From contig NZ_JODR01000006.1 of the NCBI RefSeq assembly GCF_000725885.1, forward strand, positions 186,001 to 250,000: a stretch of DNA of 64,000 nt. The letters are read 5' to 3'. Source of the stretch: Streptomyces albus subsp. albus (GTDB lineage Bacteria; Actinomycetota; Actinomycetes; Streptomycetales; Streptomycetaceae). Below are positions 43,598 to 55,758 of this stretch, in pieces; position 1 is the first letter of the stretch, and each line of letters opens with the position of its first letter. Below the pieces are notes generated by a model. That model saw only the letters and a program-made list of their open reading frames with translations, searched no databases and had not been told where the DNA came from. A program made the position numbers and the translations under genes.

Positions 43598-45001
43598 GTG
43601 GGGCTGCGAGTGGATACCGCGAACGCGGCGGGCGCTGCCGGGACGACCGGCTCCGGCACCGCCGGGACCGGCGGCAGCGCCCCGGCACCACCGGCCGGAG
43701 CCCCGGAGCCGTCCGGCCACGTCCCCGGCACGCGGAAGGTCACCGCGACCGGCACCACCGGGATCGGTGCCGCCGCACCCGAAACCACCGCGACCGGTAC
43801 CACCGGAGCCGGTACCACCGCACCCGATCCGCGCGCGGCGTCCGATCCGCGCGCGGCGTCCGGCGCTGACGCGCGCAGCACGGCCGGGCGGGGTACCGCC
43901 CCCCGGGGTACGGAGGCGTCGCGCGCCGGCGCGCCCGGCACGGACGGGCCGAGTGCGCGCGAGCGAGGCGCCGGGGGCCGGGCACGGCGGCGGCCCACCA
44001 TCAAGGACATAGCCCGGCGGGCGGGGGTGTCGGAGAGCGCCGTCTCGTTCGCGCTCAACGACCGGCCGGGTGTCTCGCAGGCCACCCGCGAGCGGGTGCG
44101 CCGGGTGGCCGAGGAAGTCGGCTGGCGGCCCAGCACGGCCGCCCGGGCGCTGTCCGGGGAGGGCGCCGCGACGATCGGCCTGGTGCTGGCGCGTCCGGCA
44201 CGGATGCTCGGTGTCGAGTCGTTCTTCCTCCAGCTGATCTCCGGTGTGCAGCAGGTGCTGGCAGAGCGCCGTCTCGGACTGCTGTTCCAAGTCGTGGACG
44301 AGGTCACCGCCGAGTGCGCCATGTACCGCCACTGGTGGGCGGAGCACCGGGTGGACGGTGTGCTGCTGGTCGATCCCCGGTCGCGGGACCCGCGGCCCGG
44401 GGTGCTGGCGTCGCTGGGGCTGCCGGCCGTCGCCATCGGCGGCACCGACAGCGGTGAGAGGCTCTCCGCCGTCGCGGCCGACGACGCGGGGGCCATGGCC
44501 CGGATCGTGGCCCATCTGTACGAGCTGGGCCACCGGGACATCGTGCACGTGGCCGGGCTGCCGGGGCTGGCGCACACCGAGCGGCGGATCGCCTCGCTGC
44601 GTGCCGAGGCCGAGCGCCGCGGGCTCTCCCGCGTCCGGTCGCTGACCACCGACTACTCGGACACCGAGGGCGCCGAGGTGACACGCCGTCTGCTGGCGGA
44701 GGAACGTCCGCCGACCGCGGTGGTCTACGACAACGATGTGATGGCCGCCGCCGGGGTGGCCGCCGCCGCGGAGCGCGGACTGTCGGTCCCCGGCGATCTG
44801 TCGCTGGTGTCGTGGGAGGACTCGGTGCTGTGCCGCATGGTGCATCCCTGGCTGACGGCACTCGCCCGGGACCCGGTCGCCTTCGGCCGCACCGCGGCGC
44901 AGGAGCTGACCCGGCTGCTGGACGGCTGTGCGGCCCGTACGGTGCGGGTGCCGCTGCCCGAGCTGCTGGTGCGGGAGAGCACGGCCGCGCCCCGCGCCTG
45001 A
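43598..45001 (+). CDS. LacI-family regulator with long disordered N-terminal extension
   Basis: This probable repressor of the divergent sugar operon has its DNA-binding domain at about residue 131 (RRPTIKDIARRAGVSESAVS, then FALNDRPGVS), followed by a periplasmic-binding-like effector domain (IGLVLARPARMLG to LPELLVRES). The GTG at 43598 has GAAGGA 4 nt upstream, giving 467 aa. About 130 residues before the helix-turn-helix are Thr/Gly/Ala/Pro-rich, with an exact in-frame DPRAAS duplication. LacI proteins normally start right at the helix-turn-helix. No in-frame ATG/GTG/TTG closer to it was found, so the extension seems real unless a rare start is used. Confidence 0.85.
   Translation: MGLRVDTANAAGAAGTTGSGTAGTGGSAPAPPAGAPEPSGHVPGTRKVTATGTTGIGAAAPETTATGTTGAGTTAPDPRAASDPRAASGADARSTAGRGTAPRGTEASRAGAPGTDGPSARERGAGGRARRRPTIKDIARRAGVSESAVSFALNDRPGVSQATRERVRRVAEEVGWRPSTAARALSGEGAATIGLVLARPARMLGVESFFLQLISGVQQVLAERRLGLLFQVVDEVTAECAMYRHWWAEHRVDGVLLVDPRSRDPRPGVLASLGLPAVAIGGTDSGERLSAVAADDAGAMARIVAHLYELGHRDIVHVAGLPGLAHTERRIASLRAEAERRGLSRVRSLTTDYSDTEGAEVTRRLLAEERPPTAVVYDNDVMAAAGVAAAAERGLSVPGDLSLVSWEDSVLCRMVHPWLTALARDPVAFGRTAAQELTRLLDGCAARTVRVPLPELLVRESTAAPRA
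43826..43861 (+). repeat. Exact 18-bp tandem duplication
   Basis: The unit GATCCGCGCGCGGCGTCC occurs twice in tandem and in frame, giving DPRAAS twice in the disordered extension of the LacI regulator. Confidence 0.85.
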
Positions 45002-45012
45002 GCCGTCCTCTC

Positions 45013-46035
45013 TCAGCCGGCCGCCAGGCCACCCGTCTCCAGGCTGGCCAGAGCGGACTCCCCCGCGTACCGCAGCCGCCCGTCCTGCCGCACCGTCACG
45101 TGCAGCCGGCCGGCCAGGTGCTGGACGGAGCTGCCGAAGCGGTGCCGCTCCAGACGCGGCACGGGAAGGTAGTACGCCCTGCCCCCGGGCGCGGTGCCGG
45201 TCAGCTCCACCCGGTGCCGGGCGGAGCGGCCGGCGAGGTGCCAGGTGCCGTCGCGCACGGTGGCCCGCACGAGGGCGGCGGGCGGAAAGAGGCCGATCGT
45301 CTCGTCGCCGGCGCGCACCACGAGGCCGTTGACCCGCAGGGTGAGCCCGCCGCGGCCGAGACTGCCGCCCGCGAAGGCCACGCACAGGTCCTCGCGGTCG
45401 AAGCCGTGGGCCTGGCCCCACCACCAGGCGGGCGGGAAGCCGCGGCCCCACGACTTCTCGGCGTAGACCTGGCTGCCGGACAGGTCCCACACCTCGTCCG
45501 CCAGTCGGGCGACGCCCTCCACGCGGGCGCCGAAGAGGTGCGGGTGCCAGTAGTGGTTGAGGCCGGGGACGGCGGAGAAGACGCTGGTGCCCGGCAGGAG
45601 GCGGCGCGGCGGCCAGGTGTGCTCGGGACGCAGGGCGCAGCGGATGTCCACGTCGTCACCGATGCGGACCCGCAGCCGCTTGCCGTCCAGTGCCAGGGCG
45701 GGCAGCGCGCTGATGCGGTAGGCGGCGGTGTCGTCCCAGGCGCCGTCCACGCTGGCGGAGCGGATCAGCCCCGAGGGGTGCGCGGCGACCACGACCGTGG
45801 CCCACGGTGGTCCGGGCGGGTGGTTGACGCCGCAGGCGACGAGGAGCACCCTGCCGCGCCCGGGGTCGGTGAACCGCCACAGGTAGCCCTCCATGGGGGC
45901 CCGGTGGGAAGGCAGCGGGTCACCGCCGGGCAGGTCGGCCCCGGTGCCGCGCCACAGGTCGCGCAGCCGCGTGGAGCGGGGGACGGCGGGTTCGCTGGCC
46001 CGTTCCGCGAGGCGGGCCCGGTGGCCGGCCCTCAT
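45013..46035 (-). CDS. Tocopherol-cyclase-family protein
   Basis: This 340-aa protein resembles the plant/cyanobacterial tocopherol cyclase (VTE1) family, which closes the chromanol ring of vitamin E precursors. Hallmarks are GYLWRFTDP near the N-terminus, GLNHYWHPHLFGARVEG, and YAEKSWGRGFPPAWWWGQAH, the counterpart of the conserved AEKNWG...FP..W block, followed by LCVAFAGGSL. Length is close to cyanobacterial cyclases. It is last in a four-gene operon with prenyl synthase, UbiA prenyltransferase and methyltransferase, and its start overlaps the prenyl-synthase stop (ATGA). Activity is inferred from family and context; the family also includes uncharacterised members. Confidence 0.78.
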   Translation of the reverse strand: MRAGHRARLAERASEPAVPRSTRLRDLWRGTGADLPGGDPLPSHRAPMEGYLWRFTDPGRGRVLLVACGVNHPPGPPWATVVVAAHPSGLIRSASVDGAWDDTAAYRISALPALALDGKRLRVRIGDDVDIRCALRPEHTWPPRRLLPGTSVFSAVPGLNHYWHPHLFGARVEGVARLADEVWDLSGSQVYAEKSWGRGFPPAWWWGQAHGFDREDLCVAFAGGSLGRGGLTLRVNGLVVRAGDETIGLFPPAALVRATVRDGTWHLAGRSARHRVELTGTAPGGRAYYLPVPRLERHRFGSSVQHLAGRLHVTVRQDGRLRYAGESALASLETGGLAAG

Positions 46036-47099
46036 TGTTCCCGTGCCGTCAGGTAGTGGGCCATGGCGTGCAGTTCGGTGCGGGTGTGCTCGGGCATCGG
46101 CAGTCCGGCGACGGCCGCCAGCGCGGCTTCCTGCTGACGGCGTGCCTCTGCTTCGGCCGCGGCCCGCCCGCCGGCCGCCTCGGTCAGTTCCAGCGCGGTG
46201 GGCAACTCCGCCTCGCCGAGCCGTCCCCGGTGGCGGTGCAGCAGTGCGGCGAGGCGGTCGCCGGCCGGGGTGCCGGAGGCGAGGGCGGCGATGACGGGCA
46301 GGGTCCTGCGGCCCTCGCTCAGGTCGGAGCCGACGGGTTTGCCCGTCGCGGACTGCCGTCCCCACAGGCCGATCACATCGTCGGCGCACTGGAAGGCGAC
46401 GCCGATGCGGCGCCCGAACAGTGCCAGGCGGGCCACCTGCCGCGGGCCGCCGCCGGCCAGCAGCGCGCCGAGGGCGGTGGCCCCGGCGAGGAGGGCGCCG
46501 GTCTTGGCGGCTGCCGCGCGGCGGTAGTCGGCGAGGGTCACCGCGCCGGGTCCGCTCCAGGGAGCACGGGTGAAGGCGTGGTCGGACGCCTGTCCGTGCA
46601 AGGTGGCGAGCATGGCGCGGGTCAGCAGGGTGACGGCCCAGGTGGAGCGGGGGGTGTGCGGGGCGGCCAGGGTGTCGGCGGCCAGGACGTAGAGGCCGTC
46701 GCCGGTGAGCAGGGCGGCGCCGGTGCCGTACTGCTGCCAGACCGTGGGACGGCCCCGGCGCGTGGTGTCGCCGTCCATGATGTCGTCGTGGACCAGGGCG
46801 AAGTTGTGGACCAGTTCGACGGCCACGGCACCCGGTACGGCGTGCCGGGGCGGTGCGCCGAGGGCTTCGGCGGCGAGGAAGGTGAGCGCGGGGCGTACGG
46901 CCTTGCCGGTGCGGGCCCGTTCGGCGGGGTCTCCCCCGGGGCCCCACCAGCCCAGGTGGTAGCCGCTCATGAGGGCGAGGTGGCGGGGCAGCCGGTCCAC
47001 GGCGGCGCGGAGGGCGGGTTCGATCCGGGCGTAGGCGCGTCGGCAGACCGATACGGCGATCTCGTGAGCCTTCGCCGCCGGGCCCGCCGCCCCGGTCAT
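46032..47099 (-). CDS. Isoprenyl diphosphate synthase (GGPP-synthase type)
   Basis: This 355-aa trans-prenyltransferase makes the linear prenyl diphosphate for the cluster. The first Asp-rich motif is NFALVHDDIMDGD; the second is VAFQCADDVIGLWG followed by TGKPVGSDLSEGRRTLP, the form seen in many Streptomyces GGPP synthases. Residues before the first Asp motif (AVAVELVHNF) fit C20 products, but chain length cannot be fixed by eye. Both ends overlap neighbours by 4 nt. Confidence 0.88.
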   Translation of the reverse strand: MTGAAGPAAKAHEIAVSVCRRAYARIEPALRAAVDRLPRHLALMSGYHLGWWGPGGDPAERARTGKAVRPALTFLAAEALGAPPRHAVPGAVAVELVHNFALVHDDIMDGDTTRRGRPTVWQQYGTGAALLTGDGLYVLAADTLAAPHTPRSTWAVTLLTRAMLATLHGQASDHAFTRAPWSGPGAVTLADYRRAAAAKTGALLAGATALGALLAGGGPRQVARLALFGRRIGVAFQCADDVIGLWGRQSATGKPVGSDLSEGRRTLPVIAALASGTPAGDRLAALLHRHRGRLGEAELPTALELTEAAGGRAAAEAEARRQQEAALAAVAGLPMPEHTRTELHAMAHYLTAREQ

Positions 47100-48258
47100 C
47101 GCGCCTCACGCTCCGTGGGCGCGAGGCCCGCCTCGGCCGTGGCCGTCCCGCCGGCGGTGGTCTCCGGGGCCGCCGGCCGCTGCCCGGCGCGGGTCCGCCG
47201 TGCCGTGCGGCGGCCGGCGGTGACGGCCCGGTACAGCCACAGGGCGAACAGCGCGGTGGTGCCGGCGGCGAGCGCTGTCCACAAGGCGGGCGCGGGGCGT
47301 CCGCGCAGCGCCAGGTCGGCCAGCAGCGCGAGCATCGTCAGACAGGTGGTGAGCGGCAGTTGCATGGACGCCCAGAAGGTGACGTCGTCCGAGCGGCGGG
47401 CGTCGTCCATGGCGCCGGTCAGGAGGCTGCGCACCACGTGCGCGGCGACGGGCGCGACCAGCAGCTGGGCCCCGGCCACCAGGGGCGGCAGGAGCCCCGC
47501 GGTGGCCAGTGCGGCCACACCGGTGTAGAGGGCGAGCTGTCCGGCCGCGTACAGCCGCATCAGCCGGCGCGGGCCGAGCGTGCCGGCGAGGGTGGCCTTG
47601 CCGACGAGGGCGTCGCCCTCGATGTCGGCGAGGTTCATCACGAGGCAGCGCAGCACCTGGAGGGCCGCGACGAATCCGGTGCACCACAGCAGGGCCGGGC
47701 TCGGCGGCCCGGACTGCAAGGCGGCGGCCAGCAGCGGGCCCATCCCGTAGAGGACGGCCGCGCAGCTGAGCTCGCCCAGGGCGTGGTAGTTCAGGCGCAG
47801 CGGCGGCGCGGTGTAGAACCAGGCGAGCGCGGTGAGCGCCGCGGCCAGCAGCCGGGTGGCGGGGGTCGGCATGAGGGCGATGAGCCCCAGCGAGGTGAAC
47901 AGCAGGACGAAGGCCGCGCCGATGCTGGTCGCGGGGCTCAGCAGTCCGTCGACGAGGACGCGGCTGCCGCCGGTCCAGGTGGTGGGCCGCGGGTTGGCCC
48001 GGTCGGCCTCCAGGTCGAAGTACTCGTTGCAGAAGTGGGTCATCAGGTGCGTGGACCAGGCGAAGGCCAGCGTCAGCAGGTACCAGGGCAGGGAGAAGGT
48101 CCCGGTGGCGTGGACGGCGAGGGTCACGCCGAATCCGGTCACCATCATGCTCTGGAAGAGGAACTTCACCCGGGCCAGCTTGACGAGGGCCGCGAACGAG
48201 CCGGGGGCCGGGGAGGCGTGCACCGGCGGGGCCGCACCACCCCGCCGTCCCGCATCGT

Positions 48259-48262
<4 letters not shown>
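47096..48262 (-). CDS. UbiA-family aromatic prenyltransferase
   Basis: This 388-aa membrane prenyltransferase has about nine helices. The first Mg/diphosphate motif is THFCNEYFDLEADRANPRP and the second is NLADIEGDALVGKATLAGTLG. The GGSRVLVDG loop after the first motif resembles MenA-like enzymes more than cyanobacterial homogentisate phytyltransferase, so the acceptor is not certain. In the context of HPPD and tocopherol-cyclase genes, homogentisate is the best guess. The C-terminal ~40 residues are a polar tail. Confidence 0.85.
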
Positions 48263-50712
<2,450 letters not shown>

Positions 50713-50750
50713 GCCGCACTTCCCCCGCCACCCCTCCCCCAGGAGCACCC

Positions 50751-51482
50751 ATGCCGAGGGCGACGCTCGCCAGACGACCCGACGACGTGTCCGCGATGTT
50801 CGACCAGGCCGCGCGGCGCTACGACCTGACCAACACCCTGCTGTCCGCGGGCCGGGACCGGATGTGGCGGGCCCGCACCCGCGAGGCGCTCGCGCTGCTG
50901 CCCGGGGAACGCTGCCTGGACGTGGCCTGCGGCACCGGCGTCTCCACCGAGGAGCTCGCCCGCTCCGGCGCCACCGTTATCGGCGTCGACCGGTCGCCCG
51001 GCATGGTCGCCCGCGGTGCGGGGCGGCCCGTCGGTCTGCGGGTCGCCGACGCCCTCGACCTGCCCTTCCAGGACGGCGAGTTCGACGCGGTGACCATCAT
51101 GTTCGGGCTGCGCAACGTGGTGGACGCGCCGGCCGCACTGCGCGAGATGGCCAGAGTGGTGCGGCCCGGCGGACGGCTCGTCGTCTGCGAGTTCAGCCAT
51201 CCGCTGAACCCCCCGTTCCGCACCCTCTACCTGCGGTATCTGATGGGCGGGCTGCCCCGGATCGCCCGCCGGGTGTCGAGCAACCCGGACGCCTACACCT
51301 ATCTGGCCGACACCATCCGTGCCTGGCACGACCAGCCGGGGCTCGCCGCCGTCATCGCCGCCAACGGCTGGAGCCGCGTCTCCTGGCGGAACCTGACCGG
51401 AGGCATCGTCGCCCTGCACCGCGCCGTACGCCCCGCCTCCGGCACGCCCGACCGCACCCCGCAGAAGGCGGCCGTCGGATGA
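50751..51482 (+). CDS. UbiE/MenG-type C-methyltransferase
   Basis: This 243-aa SAM methyltransferase has the quinone-methylase signatures [36 protein letters not shown], the family block [12 protein letters not shown] and [15 protein letters not shown] precedes the ATG. It could methylate demethylmenaquinone, but position between HPPD and a geranylgeranyl reductase suggests ring methylation of a prenylated benzoquinol. Confidence 0.88.
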   Translation: MPRATLARRPDDVSAMFDQAARRYDLTNTLLSAGRDRMWRARTREALALLPGERCLDVACGTGVSTEELARSGATVIGVDRSPGMVARGAGRPVGLRVADALDLPFQDGEFDAVTIMFGLRNVVDAPAALREMARVVRPGGRLVVCEFSHPLNPPFRTLYLRYLMGGLPRIARRVSSNPDAYTYLADTIRAWHDQPGLAAVIAANGWSRVSWRNLTGGIVALHRAVRPASGTPDRTPQKAAVG

Positions 51483-52753
51483 GCCCGGCGGCGGACGGCG
51501 CCCGGATCGTCGTCGTGGGCGCGGGGCCCGGCGGAGCCACGGCCGCCTGCCACCTGGCACGGCAGGGCCTTGAGGTGACCTTGGTGGAGAAGTCCGCCTT
51601 CCCCCGGGAGAAGGTCTGCGGCGACGGTCTGACCCCCCGCGCGGTACGGCACCTGGTCCGGATGGGCATCGACACCTCCGGCCCGGGCTGGATGCGCAAC
51701 CGCGGGCTGCGGTTCGTCTCCCGGGGGCAGACCCTCGAACTCGACTGGCCCGAGAGCGGCCGGTTCCCCGGCTACGGCCTCACCCGGAGGCGCGAGGACT
51801 TCGACGAGCTCCTCGCCCGGCACGCCGAAGCGGCCGGGGCCCGCCTGCTCACCAGGACGAAGGCCACCGGGCCGCTGCGGGACCGGGCCGGGCGGGTCAC
51901 CGGCGTCTCGGTGACCGGTCCCGACGGCACCCCGCGCGAGCTGGGCGCCGAGCTGGTGCTGGCCGCCGACGGGGTCGCCGGACGGCTGGCGGTGGCCGTC
52001 GGTATCGAACGGCTGAAGAAGCGGCCCGTCGGCACCGCCGTACGCCGCTACTACCGCAGCCCCGCCAAGCACCGCGACCCGTATCTGGAGACCTGGCTGG
52101 ACCTGCGCCGGGAGGACGGCCGCATCCTCCCCGGCTACAGCTGGATCTTCCCGCTGGGCGACGGGCGGGTCAACGTCGGACTCGGCGTCCTCAACGACTC
52201 CCGCACCGGGACGATGGAGACCCGCAGACTGCTCGACACCTGGCTGGCCCGCACCCCCGGCGAATGGGGCCTGGGCGAGGCGGACAACGCCGACGGGCCA
52301 CTGCGCGGCGCGGCCCTGCCCATGGGCTTCAACCGCGTCCCCCACTACCGGGACGGACTGCTGCTGATCGGGGACGCCGGCGGCATGGTCAACCCCTGCA
52401 ACGGCGAGGGCATCGCCTACGCCATGGAGTCGGCCGAGCTGGCGGCCGAAGTGGTGGCACAGGCGCTGGCCCGCCCCGCCGGACCCTCCCGCGAACGGGC
52501 CCTGGAACAGTACCCGGCACAGATGGCGCACCGGCTGGGCCGCTACTACCGGCTCGGCCGCGGCTTCTCCGCCCTGATGGCACGCCCGGCCTTCACCTCC
52601 CTCGTCACCCAGAACGCCGTCAGGTCCCCCGGCGCGATGCGCTTCATGGTGCGGCTGCTGTCGAACCTGACCGACACCCCGGCCTCGGACGCGCTGGACC
52701 ACGCCGTCAACACCCTCATCCGGGTGACTCCGGCGCCCCGGCCGGTGCCCTGA
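51479..52753 (+). CDS. Geranylgeranyl-reductase-family flavoprotein
   Basis: This 424-aa FAD-dependent enzyme has the N-terminal dinucleotide fold [21 protein letters not shown], the family block [18 protein letters not shown] and the C-terminal FAD motif [20 protein letters not shown]. Relatives saturate isoprenoid chains of chlorophyll/tocopherol, archaeal lipids or menaquinone. Start overlaps the methyltransferase stop. In this cluster it would reduce the geranylgeranyl tail, giving a tocopherol- rather than tocotrienol-like product. Confidence 0.87.
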   Translation: MSPAADGARIVVVGAGPGGATAACHLARQGLEVTLVEKSAFPREKVCGDGLTPRAVRHLVRMGIDTSGPGWMRNRGLRFVSRGQTLELDWPESGRFPGYGLTRRREDFDELLARHAEAAGARLLTRTKATGPLRDRAGRVTGVSVTGPDGTPRELGAELVLAADGVAGRLAVAVGIERLKKRPVGTAVRRYYRSPAKHRDPYLETWLDLRREDGRILPGYSWIFPLGDGRVNVGLGVLNDSRTGTMETRRLLDTWLARTPGEWGLGEADNADGPLRGAALPMGFNRVPHYRDGLLLIGDAGGMVNPCNGEGIAYAMESAELAAEVVAQALARPAGPSRERALEQYPAQMAHRLGRYYRLGRGFSALMARPAFTSLVTQNAVRSPGAMRFMVRLLSNLTDTPASDALDHAVNTLIRVTPAPRPVP

Positions 52754-52854
52754 GCCGTCGCCCCGGCACCGGGCCGTCGACTCCGCGCCGCGCGCGCCCA
52801 CCTATGGATGAATGCCGGGCCCGGGCACCCGGGCACGCTGTAGTGGCCGCCTGC

Positions 52855-52876
52855 GGTGCCGGACATGTCCGGCACC
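52855..52876 (+). terminator. 22-bp perfect palindrome after the reductase gene
   Basis: Arms GGTGCCGGA and TCCGGCACC flank CATG, about 100 bp after the reductase stop and 96 bp before the cytochrome oxidase gene; C-rich sequence follows. It is probably a terminator of the plus-strand chromanol operon, but an operator for the oxidase gene is possible. Confidence 0.55.
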
Positions 52877-52971
52877 GCCCCCCCGGGGCGTACCGGACGG
52901 CCGCGCAACGGCCGGCCGCGCCCCGGACACGGGATCGACGCGCACGAGGACACGAGGAAGAGGGCCCGAAG

Positions 52972-54705
52972 GTGGCAGTACAGACGGAGGCGCGCACGCC
53001 AACGGCACCGCGTCCGCCCCGGCGGCCGGGGAACGTCGTGGTCACATGGCTGACCACGACGGACCACAAGAAGATCGGTTCGCTGTACATGATCAGCTCG
53101 TTCGTCTTCTTCCTGGCGGGCGGGCTGTTGGCGTTGTTCATGCGTATCGAACTCGCCCGCCCCGGCATGCAACTGCTCTCCAACGAGCAGTTCAACCAGT
53201 TCTTCACGATGCACGGCACCGTGATGATGCTGTTCTTCGCCACCCCCCTGTTCGCGGGGTTCGCCAACGCCATCATGCCGTTGCAGATCGGCTCCCCCGA
53301 TGTCGCCTTCCCGCGGCTGAACATGCTCTCCTACTGGCTCTACCTGTTCGGCGGGCTGCTGGCCATCGGCGGATTCCTGACCCCGAACGGCGCCGCCGAC
53401 TTCGGGTGGTTCGCCTACACACCGCTCTCGGACGCCGTCCGCTCCCCCGGTGTCGGCGGCGACCTGTGGGTGATGGGGCTGGCGCTGTCCGGCTTCGGCA
53501 CCATCCTGGGTGCCGTCAACTTCGCGACCACCATCATCTGTATGCGCGCCCCCGGCATGACGATGTTCCGCATGCCGATCTTCACCTGGAACGTGCTGCT
53601 CACCAGCGTCCTGGTGCTGATGGCCTTCCCCGTGCTGGCCGCCGCCCTCTTCGCACTGGAGGCCGACCGCAAGTTCGGGGCGCACGTCTACGACGCGGCC
53701 AACGGCGGGCCCCTGCTGTGGCAGCACCTGTTCTGGTTCTTCGGGCACCCCGAGGTCTACATCATCGCGCTGCCGTTCTTCGGCGTCGTCTCCGAGATCA
53801 TCCCCGTCTTCGCCCGCAAGCCGATGTTCGGCTACATCGGTCTGATCGGGGCCACCATCGCCATCGCCGGACTGTCGGTGACCGTATGGGCGCACCACAT
53901 GTTCGTCACCGGGGCCGTGCTGCTGCCGTTCTTCTCCTTCCTGTCGTTCCTGATCGCCGTACCCACAGGGGTGAAGTTCTTCAACTGGATCGGCACCATG
54001 TGGAAGGGCTCGCTCTCCTTCGAGACACCGATGCTGTGGGCCACCGGCTTCCTGGTCACCTTCCTGTTCGGCGGGCTGACCGGAGTGCTGCTGGCCTCAC
54101 CGCCGATGGACTTCCACGTCTCGGATTCGTACTTCGTCGTCGCGCACTTCCACTACGTCGTCTTCGGCACCGTCGTCTTCGCCATGTTCGCCGGGTTCTA
54201 CTTCTGGTGGCCGAAGTTCACCGGCCGGATGCTGGACGAACGCCTGGGGAAGATCCACTTCTGGATCCTGTTCATCGGCTTCCACCTCACCTTCCTGGTC
54301 CAGCACTGGCTGGGCGCCGAAGGGATGCCGCGCCGCTACGCCGACTATCTGGCCGCCGACGGCTTCACCGCCCTCAACACCGTCTCCAGCATCGGCGCCT
54401 TCCTCCTCGGTGCCTCCACCCTGCCATTCCTCTACAACGTGTGGCGGACCGCCAAGCACGGGGAAGCCGTCACCACCGACGACCCCTGGGGCTACGGCCG
54501 TTCCCTGGAATGGGCCACCTCCTGCCCGCCGCCCCGGCACAACTTCTGCACGCTGCCGCGCATCCGCTCCGAGTCACCGGCCTTCGACCACCACCACCCG
54601 GAGGTCTCCGAACTCGACCAGGCCCAGTGGCTCGGCCGCCGCGACGCCGTCGAGCCCGGAGCGGGTGCCGCCCCGCCGTTCGGCCGTGACAAGGGCGGGG
54701 CCTGA
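52972..54705 (+). CDS. ctaD: Cytochrome c oxidase subunit I, orphan copy
   Basis: This 577-aa heme-copper oxidase catalytic subunit has 12 helices. Key sites are intact: heme a His in [12 protein letters not shown], Cu-B His and crosslinked Tyr in FFGHPEVYI, the His pair in [10 protein letters not shown], the K-channel Lys in [10 protein letters not shown], and heme a/a3 ligands in [14 protein letters not shown] 52972 has GAGGAAGAGGG upstream. No ctaC, ctaE or qcr genes are adjacent, so this is a second copy outside the main respiratory operon. Confidence 0.93.
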   Translation: MAVQTEARTPTAPRPPRRPGNVVVTWLTTTDHKKIGSLYMISSFVFFLAGGLLALFMRIELARPGMQLLSNEQFNQFFTMHGTVMMLFFATPLFAGFANAIMPLQIGSPDVAFPRLNMLSYWLYLFGGLLAIGGFLTPNGAADFGWFAYTPLSDAVRSPGVGGDLWVMGLALSGFGTILGAVNFATTIICMRAPGMTMFRMPIFTWNVLLTSVLVLMAFPVLAAALFALEADRKFGAHVYDAANGGPLLWQHLFWFFGHPEVYIIALPFFGVVSEIIPVFARKPMFGYIGLIGATIAIAGLSVTVWAHHMFVTGAVLLPFFSFLSFLIAVPTGVKFFNWIGTMWKGSLSFETPMLWATGFLVTFLFGGLTGVLLASPPMDFHVSDSYFVVAHFHYVVFGTVVFAMFAGFYFWWPKFTGRMLDERLGKIHFWILFIGFHLTFLVQHWLGAEGMPRRYADYLAADGFTALNTVSSIGAFLLGASTLPFLYNVWRTAKHGEAVTTDDPWGYGRSLEWATSCPPPRHNFCTLPRIRSESPAFDHHHPEVSELDQAQWLGRRDAVEPGAGAAPPFGRDKGGA

Positions 54706-54709
54706 CCCG

Positions 54710-55078
54710 ATGGGCGGCTCCCCCACGGGCAGGCGGCCGGCCCGGGAAGCGGCGGAAGGCATCAACCGGATCGAGGGCTATCTCCTGTGCCAGGCCGAAC
54801 GCGGGCGGGCCCGCGCCGAGGCGGAGGCGTTCGCGGCACGGCTGCCCTGGCTCACCACCGGTCAGCGGGAGGAGGTCATCCGCGTCTACACCGACGACCG
54901 GATGGCGCTCACCCGCCGCGTCCTGCAAGGCGTCGTCGACCGGTGCGCGGAACTGCGCGAGGAGTACACCGCCCGCTATCTGCAACTCCGCCGCCGGGTG
55001 CTGGCCCAGGCGGTCCTCGTACTGCTGATGTCCCTCGCCCTGTCCTGCGGCACGCTCCTGATCGCCCGCCACCCGTGA
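54710..55078 (+). CDS. Small membrane protein following ctaD
   Basis: This 122-aa protein is mainly charged helix with a single C-terminal membrane segment (LAQAVLVLLMSLALSCGTLLIA). It starts 4 bp after ctaD, so it is co-transcribed. No named family is known to me; a helper of the orphan oxidase subunit is possible. Confidence 0.65.
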   Translation: MGGSPTGRRPAREAAEGINRIEGYLLCQAERGRARAEAEAFAARLPWLTTGQREEVIRVYTDDRMALTRRVLQGVVDRCAELREEYTARYLQLRRRVLAQAVLVLLMSLALSCGTLLIARHP

Positions 55079-55147
55079 GGGGTCCGGCCCGGCCCCCGTG
55101 AGGGGTCCGGGCCGGTGCCGCGGCCACCGGCCGCGGACGCACGCCGC

Positions 55148-55567
55148 TCAGCGGTTGGGCTCGGCGGAGCTCACGTCGGCGAGGGCGGAGTGCGGGTCCC
55201 GCTCCAGCGCCAGATCGCCGATGGTGACCGTACCGACGAGTTCGTCGCCGTCCACGACGGGCAGCCGTCGGACGGCGTTCTCGCGCATCAGCCGCACCGC
55301 CTCGTCTATCTCCGCGTCCGGGGCGCAGGTGACCACGTCACTGCTGCACACGTCCTGGGCGTAGGTGGAGTTCACGTCGCGCGCGTCCGCCATGGCGCGG
55401 ACCACCAGATCCCGGTCGGTGACCACTCCGCGCAGCTGGTCCTGGTCGCTGATCAGCACCTCGCCGAAGTCCTCGTCCCGCATCAGACGCGCGACCTCCG
55501 AGAGCGTGGTCCGCGGCTCGACCGTGATCGGGTCGGCCGTCATGATCTCGCTGATGTGCTGGGCCAT
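55148..55567 (-). CDS. Two-CBS-domain protein
   Basis: This 139-aa protein consists only of a CBS pair: first domain MTADPITVEPRTTLSEVARL...GVVTDRDLVVRA, second DVVTCAPDAEIDEAVRLM...RRLPVVDGDELVGTVTIGDLA. Such stand-alone proteins bind adenine nucleotides as energy sensors and are common in actinomycetes. AGGAGG lies 6 nt before the ATG. Confidence 0.92.
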   Translation of the reverse strand: MAQHISEIMTADPITVEPRTTLSEVARLMRDEDFGEVLISDQDQLRGVVTDRDLVVRAMADARDVNSTYAQDVCSSDVVTCAPDAEIDEAVRLMRENAVRRLPVVDGDELVGTVTIGDLALERDPHSALADVSSAEPNR

Positions 55568-55758
55568 GATCTTCCTCCTGATCGGCTCACACGGGATTCG
55601 CGCCCCTCGCGTAACCAGCGGCGCGCGCACCTACACGTGTGCGGCGCACCGGCCCCCGGGATGCGGGCGCCGCGCCCCGGGCCCAGCCTGGAGAAGGGGG
55701 AGCCACCCTGTGACCACCCCGTGCCCGGGAGCGCGGGCGGCGAAGGCAGGCGGTACGG

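Noticed and set aside
43740..43861. Possible VNTR or CRISPR-like array in the ACC/GGT-rich stretch
   Set aside because: Only one exact duplication and otherwise degenerate codon-level repeats in frame with the LacI gene; no spacers.
50751..52753. Reading the methyltransferase and reductase as housekeeping menaquinone genes
   Set aside because: Not excluded for each gene alone, but the overlap with each other and close spacing to HPPD, plus the divergent cyclase operon, fit a dedicated pathway better.
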